A DNA stretch of 64,000 nucleotides from PWQG01 sp040882255. Its GTDB lineage: Bacteria > Pseudomonadota > Gammaproteobacteria > Pseudomonadales > Pseudohongiellaceae. A program made the translations under genes and the position numbers. Positions 1-7,926 of this stretch are shown in pieces (within the stretch, counting starts at the first letter, position 1; every line of letters begins with the position of its first letter). The notes beneath the pieces are model-generated. The model was given only the letters and a program-made list of their open reading frames with translations. It was not told the DNA's origin and did not search any database. The stretch spans positions 1 through 64,000 of the forward strand of contig JBBEBP010000019.1 of assembly GCA_040882255.1 (NCBI GenBank), in the 5' to 3' direction.

Positions 1-100
1 GCTGCTCTTTCATCTTCTCCATTTCGTTGGCCGCCATCATGGCGCCGCCCTGCGAAAGACTTTGCCCGAGACCTCGAAGCAATCCGTATTTTCCGGACAT
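1..100 (-). CDS. Partial phage-type small protein (N-terminus only)
   Basis: The reverse strand reads from an ATG at position 100 through 33 codons to the window edge, starting MSGKYGLLRG and rich in Met, Gly and Gln. Its start codon overlaps the stop of the upstream gene in an ATGA arrangement, so the two are probably translationally coupled. I do not recognise a family. The context (integrase, excisionase-like gene, small coupled genes) suggests a phage gene, but this is inference. Confidence 0.45.
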   Translation of the reverse strand, partial: MSGKYGLLRGLGQSLSQGGAMMAANEMEKMKEQ

Positions 101-522
101 CAGCCCACCTCCGCTGCCAGTTGATTGATCTGCTCCGGGCCGACCTGGCTCATGGCCTGATCAAGTTCAGTGGTATCGTAGCCGCTCTCGCCCAGGTATC
201 GCAGCAGCATGGTTTTGAATGCCTGCGCCACCTCAGCCGGCTGGTATTCCACGCCAGAGCCTTCGGCAATATCCAGCACCTCGGCCAGCACATTGGCGCC
301 AAGCAGGACCACCAGATCTTCCGGCATTTCTCCTCCGGCTTTCTCGCCCGCCACGGCCGTCAGTTCATAGGCAATGGTGGACACTTGTTCCATCGGATTC
401 TGGGCATTTACCATCAGCTTGTTGATCTTGTCGGCTGTCCCGTTCTTGTAAAGAGCCGTCATCACCTGGGTCATCGCAGCCTGAAAGGCCGGGTGACTTT
501 CATCGTTTTCCTCTTCGTCCAT
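100..522 (-). CDS. Hypothetical phage-associated protein, 140 aa
   Basis: This acidic, helical protein has no signal peptide or membrane segment. It begins MDEEENDESHPAF and contains the segment ELTAVAGEKAG. I do not recognise a function. It is the last gene of a leftward-running set that continues beyond the window edge, and its stop overlaps the next start. Its position beside an integrase and excisionase-like gene makes a phage or island origin likely. The length and the Met/Gln-rich helices would suit a small virion or assembly protein, but no motif proves that. Confidence 0.55.
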   Translation of the reverse strand: MDEEENDESHPAFQAAMTQVMTALYKNGTADKINKLMVNAQNPMEQVSTIAYELTAVAGEKAGGEMPEDLVVLLGANVLAEVLDIAEGSGVEYQPAEVAQAFKTMLLRYLGESGYDTTELDQAMSQVGPEQINQLAAEVG

Positions 523-726
523 GCCTTGCTGCGGCTGTCCTAATAGCCCCGGCTGCGCGGGTGCCGGATGGGTGGAGGCTGGTTCCGATCAGGCCGACTC
601 AGCACATGGTAGATACGGCGAAAATGGTAGATGGCCGCTTGTCGGTCTGGAAATGGGCCGATGGCTACAAGGCAATGATTTCAGAAGCCCCGCAGCCACC
701 AGAGCAGGATCTGTCCGGGGGAAATC

Positions 727-1044
727 ATGTCTGACTCACGCTACAAGCGCCGAGACCGGTACGCTGACATGATCGGAGTCTCCGAGGAGACTGTCAGGGG
801 ATGGCAGACGCGATACTGGACGAAGGGCTGTCAGTATGTCGTAATCGGCCACCAGACTCTGGTGCACATTGAGAGGGCAGACGAATGGATAGATCATCAT
901 GGCCAGCTGGCATCCGCCCCTCCGGCAAAGGCATCCGGATCAAGATCTGGAGAGGCGGGCGGCTCGCCTGGTCGGAAACCGTCAACGGCGACCCGTATTC
1001 GTCCCGTGACCTCTCCGCAGCGGTACGCCGGCGCGAGGAACTGA
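727..1044 (+). CDS. Excisionase-like DNA-binding protein
   Basis: The N-terminal 55 residues look like a small helix-turn-helix excisionase: RYADMIGVSEETVRGW would be the helical pair, followed by the aromatic segment QYVVIGHQTLVHIERADEW. Such proteins bend attachment-site DNA and set the direction of integrase-mediated recombination. A purine-rich ribosome site (GGGGGAAATC) precedes the ATG. The open frame overlaps the integrase by about 160 bases. The last third is Ala/Pro/Ser/Arg-rich and may be little more than the shadow of the integrase frame. Excisionase is an assignment by fold and position. Confidence 0.6.
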   Translation: MSDSRYKRRDRYADMIGVSEETVRGWQTRYWTKGCQYVVIGHQTLVHIERADEWIDHHGQLASAPPAKASGSRSGEAGGSPGRKPSTATRIRPVTSPQRYAGARN

Positions 1045-1994
1045 TCTCCCGGCTCCGCCTGGGCCTGCCGCTATACGCCGGAGACGAGACGGCCGACACT
1101 CAGCTTTTTTCCGAGGCAGCACAGGAGTACATGAACACCCTGGACGCCAAGCACTCAACGCACCTGAGCTATGAAAATTTGCTGAACCGGTACTGGATAC
1201 CGGAGTTCGGCCACTGGCCTGTCCACGAAATCACCGCTACTGCCATCAAAGGCGCCCTGGCCAGCCACCAGGTTACCGCCAAGACGAAGAAGAACGCCCT
1301 GATCCCTCTGCGTGGTGTGCTGGATCATGCGGGCCTCGCTCCCAACCCTGCGAGCGGTATCCGTTTCAGGCGCCGCCAGACCAATCCCGTGCAGCGATAC
1401 ACGCCACAGGAACGCAGCGCCCTGCTGAAGAATCTCTCCGGCCAGGAGCTGGTGTACTTCGCCGTGCTGTTCGGCTGCGGCCTGCGCCCGGGTGAAGCCC
1501 TGGCACTGCGCTGGACCGACTATGACGGCGAGGAGCTGGACATCAGCAAGCAGATCACCCGACGGCGCCACGAGCCCAGTACGAAGACCAGCCAGCGCCG
1601 GCGGGTGTACGTCCCGAAATGGGTGCGCCCCTTCCTGAAACAACACGTCACCCGGTTTGCCGGGGAGTATGTGTTCGTGAACAGCAAGGGCGGGCCCTAC
1701 CTGGATACCGACGTATTCAATGGCGCCTGGCAGAAAGCTCATAAGAAGGCCCGGATACCCTACCGCATCCCCTACACCTGCCGGCACACACGGGCTGCGG
1801 AGCTGCTGTCGCTCGGCATCGATCCGGCGGACGCGGCGAAGCAGATGGGGCACAGCCCGGAAATGTTCCTGCGGATCTATTCGGAGTGGATCGAGGAGTA
1901 CAGCCGGAACAAGGATAAGAGCCGATTCGAGGGGGCCGGTGTGGAGCTGCGAAAAACAGAAACCGACAAACAACCGACAAAACGTGCGAGGTAA
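885..1994 (+). CDS. Tyrosine recombinase/phage integrase
   Basis: This is a full-length (369 aa) tyrosine integrase. An arm-binding N-terminus (GIRPSGKGIRIKIWRGGR) is followed by a SAM-like core-binding domain (about 75-165) and a catalytic domain. The catalytic residues are visible: Arg in GCGLRPGEALALRW, HTRAAEL for His-x-x-Arg, the second His in MGHSPEM and the nucleophile Tyr in RIYSEW. It would integrate or excise the element to its left. The gene ends 54 bp from the 3' end of tRNA-Asp, the usual layout for an integrase that uses the tRNA 3' end as attachment site. The start overlaps the excisionase-like gene and has GAGAGGG seven bases upstream. Confidence 0.9.
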   Translation: MDRSSWPAGIRPSGKGIRIKIWRGGRLAWSETVNGDPYSSRDLSAAVRRREELISRLRLGLPLYAGDETADTQLFSEAAQEYMNTLDAKHSTHLSYENLLNRYWIPEFGHWPVHEITATAIKGALASHQVTAKTKKNALIPLRGVLDHAGLAPNPASGIRFRRRQTNPVQRYTPQERSALLKNLSGQELVYFAVLFGCGLRPGEALALRWTDYDGEELDISKQITRRRHEPSTKTSQRRRVYVPKWVRPFLKQHVTRFAGEYVFVNSKGGPYLDTDVFNGAWQKAHKKARIPYRIPYTCRHTRAAELLSLGIDPADAAKQMGHSPEMFLRIYSEWIEEYSRNKDKSRFEGAGVELRKTETDKQPTKRAR

Positions 1995-2048
1995 AATGGC
2001 CAGAAACGAGAAAGCCCTTGCATTACAAGAGCCTATCGTCGGGAATAG

Positions 2049-2125
2049 TGGCGGACCGGACGGGACTCGAACCCGCGACCTCCGGCGTGACAGGCCGGCA
2101 TTCTAACCAGCTGAACTACCGGTCC
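2049..2125 (-). tRNA. tRNA-Asp (GTC)
   Basis: A 77-nt cloverleaf is read on the reverse strand: acceptor GGACCGG paired with CCGGTCC, D-loop TAGTTCAGCTGG, anticodon loop CTGTCAC (anticodon GTC), T-arm GGGTTCGAGTCCC, discriminator G and encoded CCA. The integrase ends next to its 3' end, so this tRNA is the probable integration target of the left-hand element. Confidence 0.95.
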
Positions 2126-2221
2126 GCGAAAGGCGCGCATTGTAGCATGCGTTTCTTGCTGTTGCACCGGGAAATGTCAATTTTGCGGGTGTTCTGCCCG
2201 ACATTCCACAGCGCGTCATTT

Positions 2222-2297
2222 TGGTGGGTGGTGAGGGATTTGAACCCCCGACATTCGCCTTGTAAGGGCGACGCTCTACCAACTGAGCTAACCACCC
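2222..2297 (-). tRNA. tRNA-Val (TAC)
   Basis: A 76-nt cloverleaf is read on the reverse strand: acceptor GGGTGGT paired with ACCACCC, TAGCTCAGTTGGTAGAGC D-arm, anticodon loop CTTACAA (TAC), T-arm GGGTTCAAATCCC and encoded CCA. It lies about 100 bp upstream of tRNA-Asp on the same strand, so both could share one transcript. Confidence 0.95.
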
Positions 2298-2386
2298 GCC
2301 GTGTTGGGTGACGCGCATTTTACCGACTTCGCGGATCGTGTCAATAAGAAAAAGAGGGGGAGGGAAAAAGAGGGAAAAGAGGGACG

Positions 2387-2473
2387 AAAAAGAGGGAAGG
2401 GAAAATAGGGACAGTCCCGGTTTTCGCGGCTTCCGAAAACCGGGACTGTCCCTATTTTCCCTTCCCTCTTTTT
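2387..2473. repeat. 40-bp perfect inverted repeat around GGGACAGTCCC, set in a purine/pyrimidine tract
   Basis: Arms 2387-2426 and 2434-2473 are perfectly complementary over 40 bp, with loop CGGCTTC. Each arm carries an inner palindrome (GGGACAGTCCC) and an outer purine-only run. Imperfect GGGA/GAAA repeats extend the symmetry on both sides. The element lies between the tRNA pair and the end of the cyclase gene, so as RNA it could end transcription from either side. GGGACAGTCCC cores are known to me from REP/RAYT-type repeats; no transposase is present here. Confidence 0.85.
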
Positions 2474-2509
2474 TTCTCTTTTCCCTCTTTTTCCTCTTTT
2501 TCCAGCCCT

Positions 2510-4849
2510 TTATTTTGATTCGTGGCGATAGACGCCATCCCAGTCCGCCGGCAGGCCACTGTCCTGCAACGTCTCGATGCGGGACAGGAACAGCGGGTAA
2601 AGCTGGCGGCCAGGGTACGCCTGCTGCAATGCCTCGATATGCTGCCGGGCCCGAGCCCAGTCCTGGCGATAGTAGGCATCCAGCGCCTGATGCCACTGCG
2701 CCAGTTCGCCTTCGATTTCCTCCGTCAACGCCTCACGATGACACACCGGTTCGCGGATGGTGATGGGTACGGTCTTGCCTTTCACACGTACACGGTCGAC
2801 CTCACGGCAGACGATATTCTGCAGCTCTTCGAAGGTCTTTTCACCGATCAGACAGCCGACGCCGTAGAACTTGGTCAGCCCTTCCAGACGCGAGCCGAGG
2901 TTCACGGCATCGCCCAGTACCGTATACGAGCGGCGGTACTCCGACCCCATGTCTCCCACATTCATCGGACCAGTGTTGATGCCAACACCGATATTGATTT
3001 CGGGCAGCCCTTCCCGTTCGAAACGCGGCTTCAGCTCCTCCACTATGGCCAGCATGACCAACGCCGCCTGCACGGCATGTTCGGCGTGGTCATCATCCTT
3101 CAATGGGGCGCCCCAGAACGCCATCACCATATCGCCGACATACTTGTCGATGGTGCCCTGGTGATCGAAGATGATGCCGGTGACGGGGGTGAAGAACTCG
3201 TTGAGCAGGGTCTTCAGTTCCGTTGCCGACAGCGACTCGGAGATGGCGGTGAAATTGCGGATGTCGGAGAACAGCACCGTCAGCTCACGGTTTACCCCCG
3301 CAAAGCTGTACAGGTCCGGGTCACGCAGCATGGCATCAATATGCGCGGGCGGTACATACTGGTCGAACATGCCCTTGATGGTCTGCCGGGTCCGGCGCTC
3401 ACGCAGGAAACCCCATACCAGGTTCAGGCCCATCAACAACAGTACCAATACCACCGGCAGGGTCAGCGACAGGTCCAGCCGCTGGCTGCCCCACAGCCAG
3501 AAATTACCCCAGATCAGCCCGCCTACGATCAGCAGCGAAGCCAGGGTCAACAGCGCCGGCCCCAGCATGGGCAGAAGCAAACTCAGCGCAACACCCATCA
3601 CCACCAGGCCCACGGCCATCGCGCCCGGCTCCCAGACCGGCTTGTAGGGGAAGGCCGGCGGCGTCTCGCCATCATTGTCGATGACCTGCCCGTCCTGCCC
3701 CACTTCCAGTGACTCGAAGGACTTGAGCAGACCATTGAGCACATTGGCGTGCACCTCCACGCCGGGAAAGACCGATTCCAGTGGCGTGGCACGAAGGTCG
3801 AACAGTCCGGTGGCGGTGGTGCCTACCAGCACCAGGGCATTGTCCAGTGTGCCCTCCGGCACCTCCCCATGCAGCACATCAGTAGCCGAGACATAGGTAT
3901 AGGGGCTTTCACCACTCAGGCCCGAACGGCCCACGAAAGGCACCAGCACCTGGGCCCGCGAGTCGGTGGGTACCACATACTGTCCGCGCTGGCCCATACG
4001 CACCCCGTCTACCGACACAGAGCCACCACTCTCATAGGTGATCAGCGAGAAACGTTCCTCGAAAAAATACGCACGTGCCATTTCCAGCGCCAGGGTCGGA
4101 TAGAGCGCATCGCCATAACGCACCACCAGGGGAATGCGCCGCACCACCCCGTCAGGGTCCGGCATCTGGTTCATCAGCCCCGCACCCTGCGCCGCTTCCT
4201 GCAGGACGGGAATATTGTTGGTATAGCCGGCCATAGTCGGCAGTCGCAGGCGCTGGGCCATCGACGTTTCGATATCCACGATGGACTCCGGCAGCGCCCC
4301 GTACTCGGCGTCCTCCACCGGACTGAAAGACAGGGCCAGCACCGTGTCCATGGCCGGGCTGGCCAGCGCATCGGCAAACTCACTGTCGGCGCTGAACTCA
4401 TCAATCAGCACATCCAGGGAACCGGACAGGAAATCCAGCTCCTCCGGCAGGCCGCTCTGCTCCAGCAGGTCGCGGAACGGGTTGCGCTGCGGTTCGGGAA
4501 AGGTGATGTCGTAGGCGGTCAGCAAGGCGCCCTGTTGTTCGAGCTGGCGGGTCAACTCGGCCAGTTTGAGGCGATCCCAGGGCCACTGCCCTTCGGCCTG
4601 CAGGCTGCGCTCGTCGATGTCGACGATGACGATATTGTAGTCGTCGGCCCGTTCGGGACGCGGCATAGCCGCATACCGCAGATCATAGATCATGTAGTCC
4701 ATGCGCTGCGTCAGGTAGCTGATGAAGGGCGGTGCGGCGGTATGGACCAGCAAAACCAGCAGGGTCACCAGCACCCCCAGCAGGTAGATCAACCGCCGGC
4801 TTTCCAGCAGCCCCCGGAGACTTGCCGCTATATTGCTTCCACCCGCCAT
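2510..4849 (-). CDS. CHASE2-domain adenylate/guanylate cyclase
   Basis: The protein is an inner-membrane class III nucleotide cyclase. It has one N-terminal membrane segment (LIYLLGVLVTLLVLLV), a large periplasmic CHASE2 sensor (roughly 50-390), three membrane helices (about 400-480) and a C-terminal cyclase domain. Metal-binding Asp residues are in LFSDIRNFT and KYVGDMVMAFWG; the GDAVNLGSRLE segment carries the conserved substrate-orienting motif. It should make cAMP in response to an extracytoplasmic cue. The ATG chosen has AGAGGGAC at a suitable distance; a GTG 13 codons upstream is the alternative. It is divergent from queD. Confidence 0.88.
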   Translation of the reverse strand: MAGGSNIAASLRGLLESRRLIYLLGVLVTLLVLLVHTAAPPFISYLTQRMDYMIYDLRYAAMPRPERADDYNIVIVDIDERSLQAEGQWPWDRLKLAELTRQLEQQGALLTAYDITFPEPQRNPFRDLLEQSGLPEELDFLSGSLDVLIDEFSADSEFADALASPAMDTVLALSFSPVEDAEYGALPESIVDIETSMAQRLRLPTMAGYTNNIPVLQEAAQGAGLMNQMPDPDGVVRRIPLVVRYGDALYPTLALEMARAYFFEERFSLITYESGGSVSVDGVRMGQRGQYVVPTDSRAQVLVPFVGRSGLSGESPYTYVSATDVLHGEVPEGTLDNALVLVGTTATGLFDLRATPLESVFPGVEVHANVLNGLLKSFESLEVGQDGQVIDNDGETPPAFPYKPVWEPGAMAVGLVVMGVALSLLLPMLGPALLTLASLLIVGGLIWGNFWLWGSQRLDLSLTLPVVLVLLLMGLNLVWGFLRERRTRQTIKGMFDQYVPPAHIDAMLRDPDLYSFAGVNRELTVLFSDIRNFTAISESLSATELKTLLNEFFTPVTGIIFDHQGTIDKYVGDMVMAFWGAPLKDDDHAEHAVQAALVMLAIVEELKPRFEREGLPEINIGVGINTGPMNVGDMGSEYRRSYTVLGDAVNLGSRLEGLTKFYGVGCLIGEKTFEELQNIVCREVDRVRVKGKTVPITIREPVCHREALTEEIEGELAQWHQALDAYYRQDWARARQHIEALQQAYPGRQLYPLFLSRIETLQDSGLPADWDGVYRHESK

Positions 4850-4947
4850 GTCGGTGTGTCCGTCCCTCTTGTTGCCCGTTGAGAGCACCTTATGGTTGCT
4901 GCACTGTCAGCGCAACGATAACATACCCGCCCACGGAGGCACCCACC

Positions 4948-5304
4948 ATGGACATCTTCAAGGACTTCAGTTTCGAAGCCGCTCACCGCCTGCCCAATGT
5001 GGCGGAGGGTCACAAATGCGCGCGCCTGCACGGCCACTCCTTCCAGGTACGGATTGTGGTCAGCGGGCCGGTGGGCGAAACGTCAGGCTGGGTCATGGAC
5101 TTCGGCGACATCAAGACCGCCTTCCGGCCCATACGCGATCAGCTCGATCATTACTATCTCAATGAGATCGAAGGCCTGGAGAACCCCACCAGCGAACACA
5201 TCGCGCGCTGGATCTGGCAGCGGCTGAAGCCCGCGCTGCCGGAACTGTCCCGCATCGAAATCCGCGAGACCTGCACCAGCGGCTGTCTCTACACGGGCGA
5301 CTGA
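4948..5304 (+). CDS. queD: 6-carboxy-5,6,7,8-tetrahydropterin synthase (QueD)
   Basis: This 118-aa protein of the PTPS/QueD fold converts dihydroneopterin triphosphate to 6-carboxytetrahydropterin in queuosine synthesis. Zinc ligands are seen as FEAAHRLPN and LHGHSF. The first Cys, in GHKCARLHGH, matches the QueD-type catalytic position. TSEHIARW and RIEIRETCTSGC hold the conserved Glu region. GGAGG lies 8 bases before the ATG. The gene is alone on the forward strand and converges on modC with 3 bp between stops. Queuosine rather than biopterin synthesis is inferred from subfamily resemblance. Confidence 0.88.
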   Translation: MDIFKDFSFEAAHRLPNVAEGHKCARLHGHSFQVRIVVSGPVGETSGWVMDFGDIKTAFRPIRDQLDHYYLNEIEGLENPTSEHIARWIWQRLKPALPELSRIEIRETCTSGCLYTGD

Positions 5305-5307
5305 ACC

Positions 5308-6402
5308 TCAGTCCACCGGCCTCCCCACATGGTCGCGGGCCACGGCCATAGACTTTATGACGGCATGACAGGACTGCCCTTCCGCCAGCTCCAGAGCCAG
5401 CGCCGAACGCCGCGTGATGCGCGACAACAGCCGTTCATCGCCGGCCCGCAGTTCCACCAGCATCCCGGGGCCCTCGCCGGGCGTGATGCCCGTCACCGTC
5501 ACTGGCAGGATATTCAATGCAGACAGACCGACCGGGGCCTCGCGGGCCAGCAGCACTTCATGGGCCATGACGCGCACCCGCAGGCGGTTACCAGCCTGCC
5601 CTTCCACGCGAGGCAGCCACAAGGGACCGGCCGCGCATTCCAGGCGGGTCAACCCATCTTCCTCCTGCGCCACAATCCGCGCGGACAGCGAAGCGCCCAT
5701 GTCCCGCAGCCCCAGATGCCGAAGCGCGGCCGGGTCGCACAGTATCTCGCCCACCGTGCCCTCGTGTTCCAACACCCCGTCGCTGATCACCGCCATGCGA
5801 TCGGCCAGCAGCTCGGCTTCCGCAATGTCATGCGTAACCAGTACCACCGGCATGTCCAGCCGGTCCCGCAGTTCACGGACCTCGCGGTACAGGGTGTCCC
5901 GGGTGCGGCGGTCGACTGCGGAGAACGGTTCATCCAGCAGCAGCACCTCCGGGCGCCGCGCCAATGCCCGCGCCACGGCCACTCGCTGCTGCTGCCCGCC
6001 TGACAGTTCCGCGGGCCGGCGCGTGGCCTGTCCGTCCAGGTGAACCAACCTCAGCAGTCGGCGCGCTTCTGCGTCACGCTCGGCCGCCGGCCGGTCATGT
6101 AGCGAGGTTTTCACATTGTCCAGGGCACTCATGTGCGGAAACAGGGCATAGGACTGGAACACCATGCCGACCCGGCGGCGATGGGGCGGCAACGCGATGC
6201 CCTGCTCCGTGTCCACCCAGGTCTCCCCGCCCACCGCCACCCGTGTCCGCGCCGGTTGCCATAGTCCGGCGATGGTGCGCAGCACGGTGGACTTTCCCGC
6301 GCCAGACGGCCCGACCAGAGCCAGCATCTCGCCCGGCTCGACCCGGAAGCGTACCCGCAGCGGAATCGGCGCGCTGGCCGTAATATCGACATCCAGCGCC
6401 AT
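5308..6402 (-). CDS. modC: Molybdate ABC transporter ATPase ModC
   Basis: This is the ATPase of the molybdate importer, on the cytoplasmic face of the inner membrane. Walker A is GPSGAGKST, the signature is LSGGQQQRVA, Walker B is VLLLDEP, and the switch His is in VTHD. A C-terminal extension (about 270-364, containing LSALNILPVTVTGI) is the MOP domain that binds molybdate. The start codon overlaps the end of modB, giving a tight modA-modB-modC operon. Confidence 0.93.
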   Translation of the reverse strand: MALDVDITASAPIPLRVRFRVEPGEMLALVGPSGAGKSTVLRTIAGLWQPARTRVAVGGETWVDTEQGIALPPHRRRVGMVFQSYALFPHMSALDNVKTSLHDRPAAERDAEARRLLRLVHLDGQATRRPAELSGGQQQRVAVARALARRPEVLLLDEPFSAVDRRTRDTLYREVRELRDRLDMPVVLVTHDIAEAELLADRMAVISDGVLEHEGTVGEILCDPAALRHLGLRDMGASLSARIVAQEEDGLTRLECAAGPLWLPRVEGQAGNRLRVRVMAHEVLLAREAPVGLSALNILPVTVTGITPGEGPGMLVELRAGDERLLSRITRRSALALELAEGQSCHAVIKSMAVARDHVGRPVD

Positions 6403-7070
6403 CAGCCCAGTCTCCTGCCAACGCGGCGTGACAGCCAGAATGTCAATGAAATGGTGAACAGCGAGATACCCAGCAATACAGCGGACATGATCGCGGCCCC
6501 TTCATTATCGAAGGCCTGCACCCGGTCGTAGATGGCGATGGCGATGGTGCGCGTCTCGCCGGGAATGGAACCACCCACCATCAACACGATGCCGAATTCG
6601 CCAAGCGTGTGCGCAAAGGTCAGCACCATGGCCGTGAGCACGCCCGGCCATGCCAGCGGCAGTTCCACCCGCCACAGGGATTGCCACGGCGTCAGGCCGC
6701 AGCAGGCACCAGCCTCGCGGACGCCGGCCGGAATCGCCTCGAAGCCGCGCTGGGCGGGCTGGATGGCGAACGGCAGATTGAACACGACCGAGGCCACCAC
6801 CAGACCGGTGAAGCTGAACACCAGTTGCTGACCGAACAGATTGTTCCAGAATTGACCGACCGGGGAATTAGCGCCGAGTGTCACCAGCAGGTAGAAACCG
6901 AATACGGTGGGCGGAAGCACCAGCGGTACCGCCACCAGCGCCTCGACCAGCCCCTTGCTGCGAAAATCCTGATACGCCAGCTGCCTGCCAGCGAGGATGG
7001 CGACCGGCAACAACAGCAACACGGTCCAGCCGGCAAGTTGCAGAGATACAGAAAGCGCTGTCCAGTCCAC
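6402..7070 (-). CDS. modB: Molybdate ABC transporter permease ModB
   Basis: This inner-membrane permease has about five or six hydrophobic helices. The EAA coupling loop reads EAGACCGLTPWQSLWRVELP, which contacts ModC. Length (222 aa) is normal for the family. It lies 3 bp after modA and overlaps modC, so the three are co-transcribed. The Cys-Cys in the EAA loop is slightly unusual. Confidence 0.93.
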   Translation of the reverse strand: MDWTALSVSLQLAGWTVLLLLPVAILAGRQLAYQDFRSKGLVEALVAVPLVLPPTVFGFYLLVTLGANSPVGQFWNNLFGQQLVFSFTGLVVASVVFNLPFAIQPAQRGFEAIPAGVREAGACCGLTPWQSLWRVELPLAWPGVLTAMVLTFAHTLGEFGIVLMVGGSIPGETRTIAIAIYDRVQAFDNEGAAIMSAVLLGISLFTISLTFWLSRRVGRRLG

Positions 7071-7073
7071 AGT

Positions 7074-7844
7074 CTACTCCGACGGCGCAGTAAAGCCGTA
7101 CCGTTTCATGATCTCGCGCGCGGCTGGACTCTGGATGAAGTCGTAGAACTCCTCGGCCACCGGGCCCGCTCCCTCGAGCAGCGCCATGCGTTGCCGCAGT
7201 GGCGTGTGCCAGTCCTCGGGAATCAGGGTGTAATCGCCGCGCGGCGAAATCGCCGGTGCCAGAGCCAGTGACCAGGCGATGATTCCGCCCTGGGTGCTGC
7301 CGGACAGCGCGAACTGCGCGGCCTGGCTGACATTTTCGCCCAGTACCATCACCGATTGCAGTTGCTCCCACAGCCCCCGGTGCTGCAGGGCTTCCCGCGC
7401 CCGCATGCCATAGGGAGCATGTTCCGGATTGGCAATGGCGAAACGGCGCAGCTCACCCGTTTCCAGTGCCGCCGACAAGCCATTCAGGCATTCATCTACC
7501 TCCAGCGTCGAGCCGTGCGGCGCCATCAGGGCTACTCGTCCCAGCGCATACAGGGTTCCTCGATCACGCGTGAATCCATCTTCCGCCAGATCCAGCACGA
7601 ACTGCTCGTCGGCGGCCAGGAACAGTTCGAACGGGGCACCTTCGCGGATCTGCCTGGAAAAATTGCCTGTGGAACCGAAACTCAGTCGCAGCCGGTCACC
7701 GGTCTCCCGTTCGAAGGCTTCCGCCACCTCTTCCAATGCAAACTGCAGATCGGAGGCGGCCGCCACTACCGGCGAAGTCCGCGCATGCAGCGGTGCAAAA
7801 GAAAACACGCAGCAAATACCGAAAAGACGAACCGCAAGACTCAT
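7074..7844 (-). CDS. modA: Molybdate-binding periplasmic protein ModA
   Basis: The protein is the substrate-binding component of the molybdate importer. A signal peptide (FGICCVFSFAPLHA) is followed by the family start VVAAASDLQFALEEVAEAF. FGSTGNFSRQI supplies oxyanion-binding Ser, and PYGMRAREAL and GENVSQAAQF are typical of ModA. It is the first gene of modABC. The 82-bp gap to the upstream reductase gene should hold the promoter, but I see no clear ModE site there. Confidence 0.93.
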   Translation of the reverse strand: MSLAVRLFGICCVFSFAPLHARTSPVVAAASDLQFALEEVAEAFERETGDRLRLSFGSTGNFSRQIREGAPFELFLAADEQFVLDLAEDGFTRDRGTLYALGRVALMAPHGSTLEVDECLNGLSAALETGELRRFAIANPEHAPYGMRAREALQHRGLWEQLQSVMVLGENVSQAAQFALSGSTQGGIIAWSLALAPAISPRGDYTLIPEDWHTPLRQRMALLEGAGPVAEEFYDFIQSPAAREIMKRYGFTAPSE

Positions 7845-7926
7845 GACGCCATGACCTCAGCCGTTTCGTGCGCCGTTGTATCCAAGGTGTGCCGCTCCTT
7901 AACAAAGTGCCCGGCGTGGCGGACCG

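Noticed and set aside
121..543. Forward-strand 140-codon frame opposite the first complete gene
   Set aside because: It mirrors the reverse-strand gene, has no ribosome site, and its His/Arg/Gln-rich composition is that of an antisense shadow.
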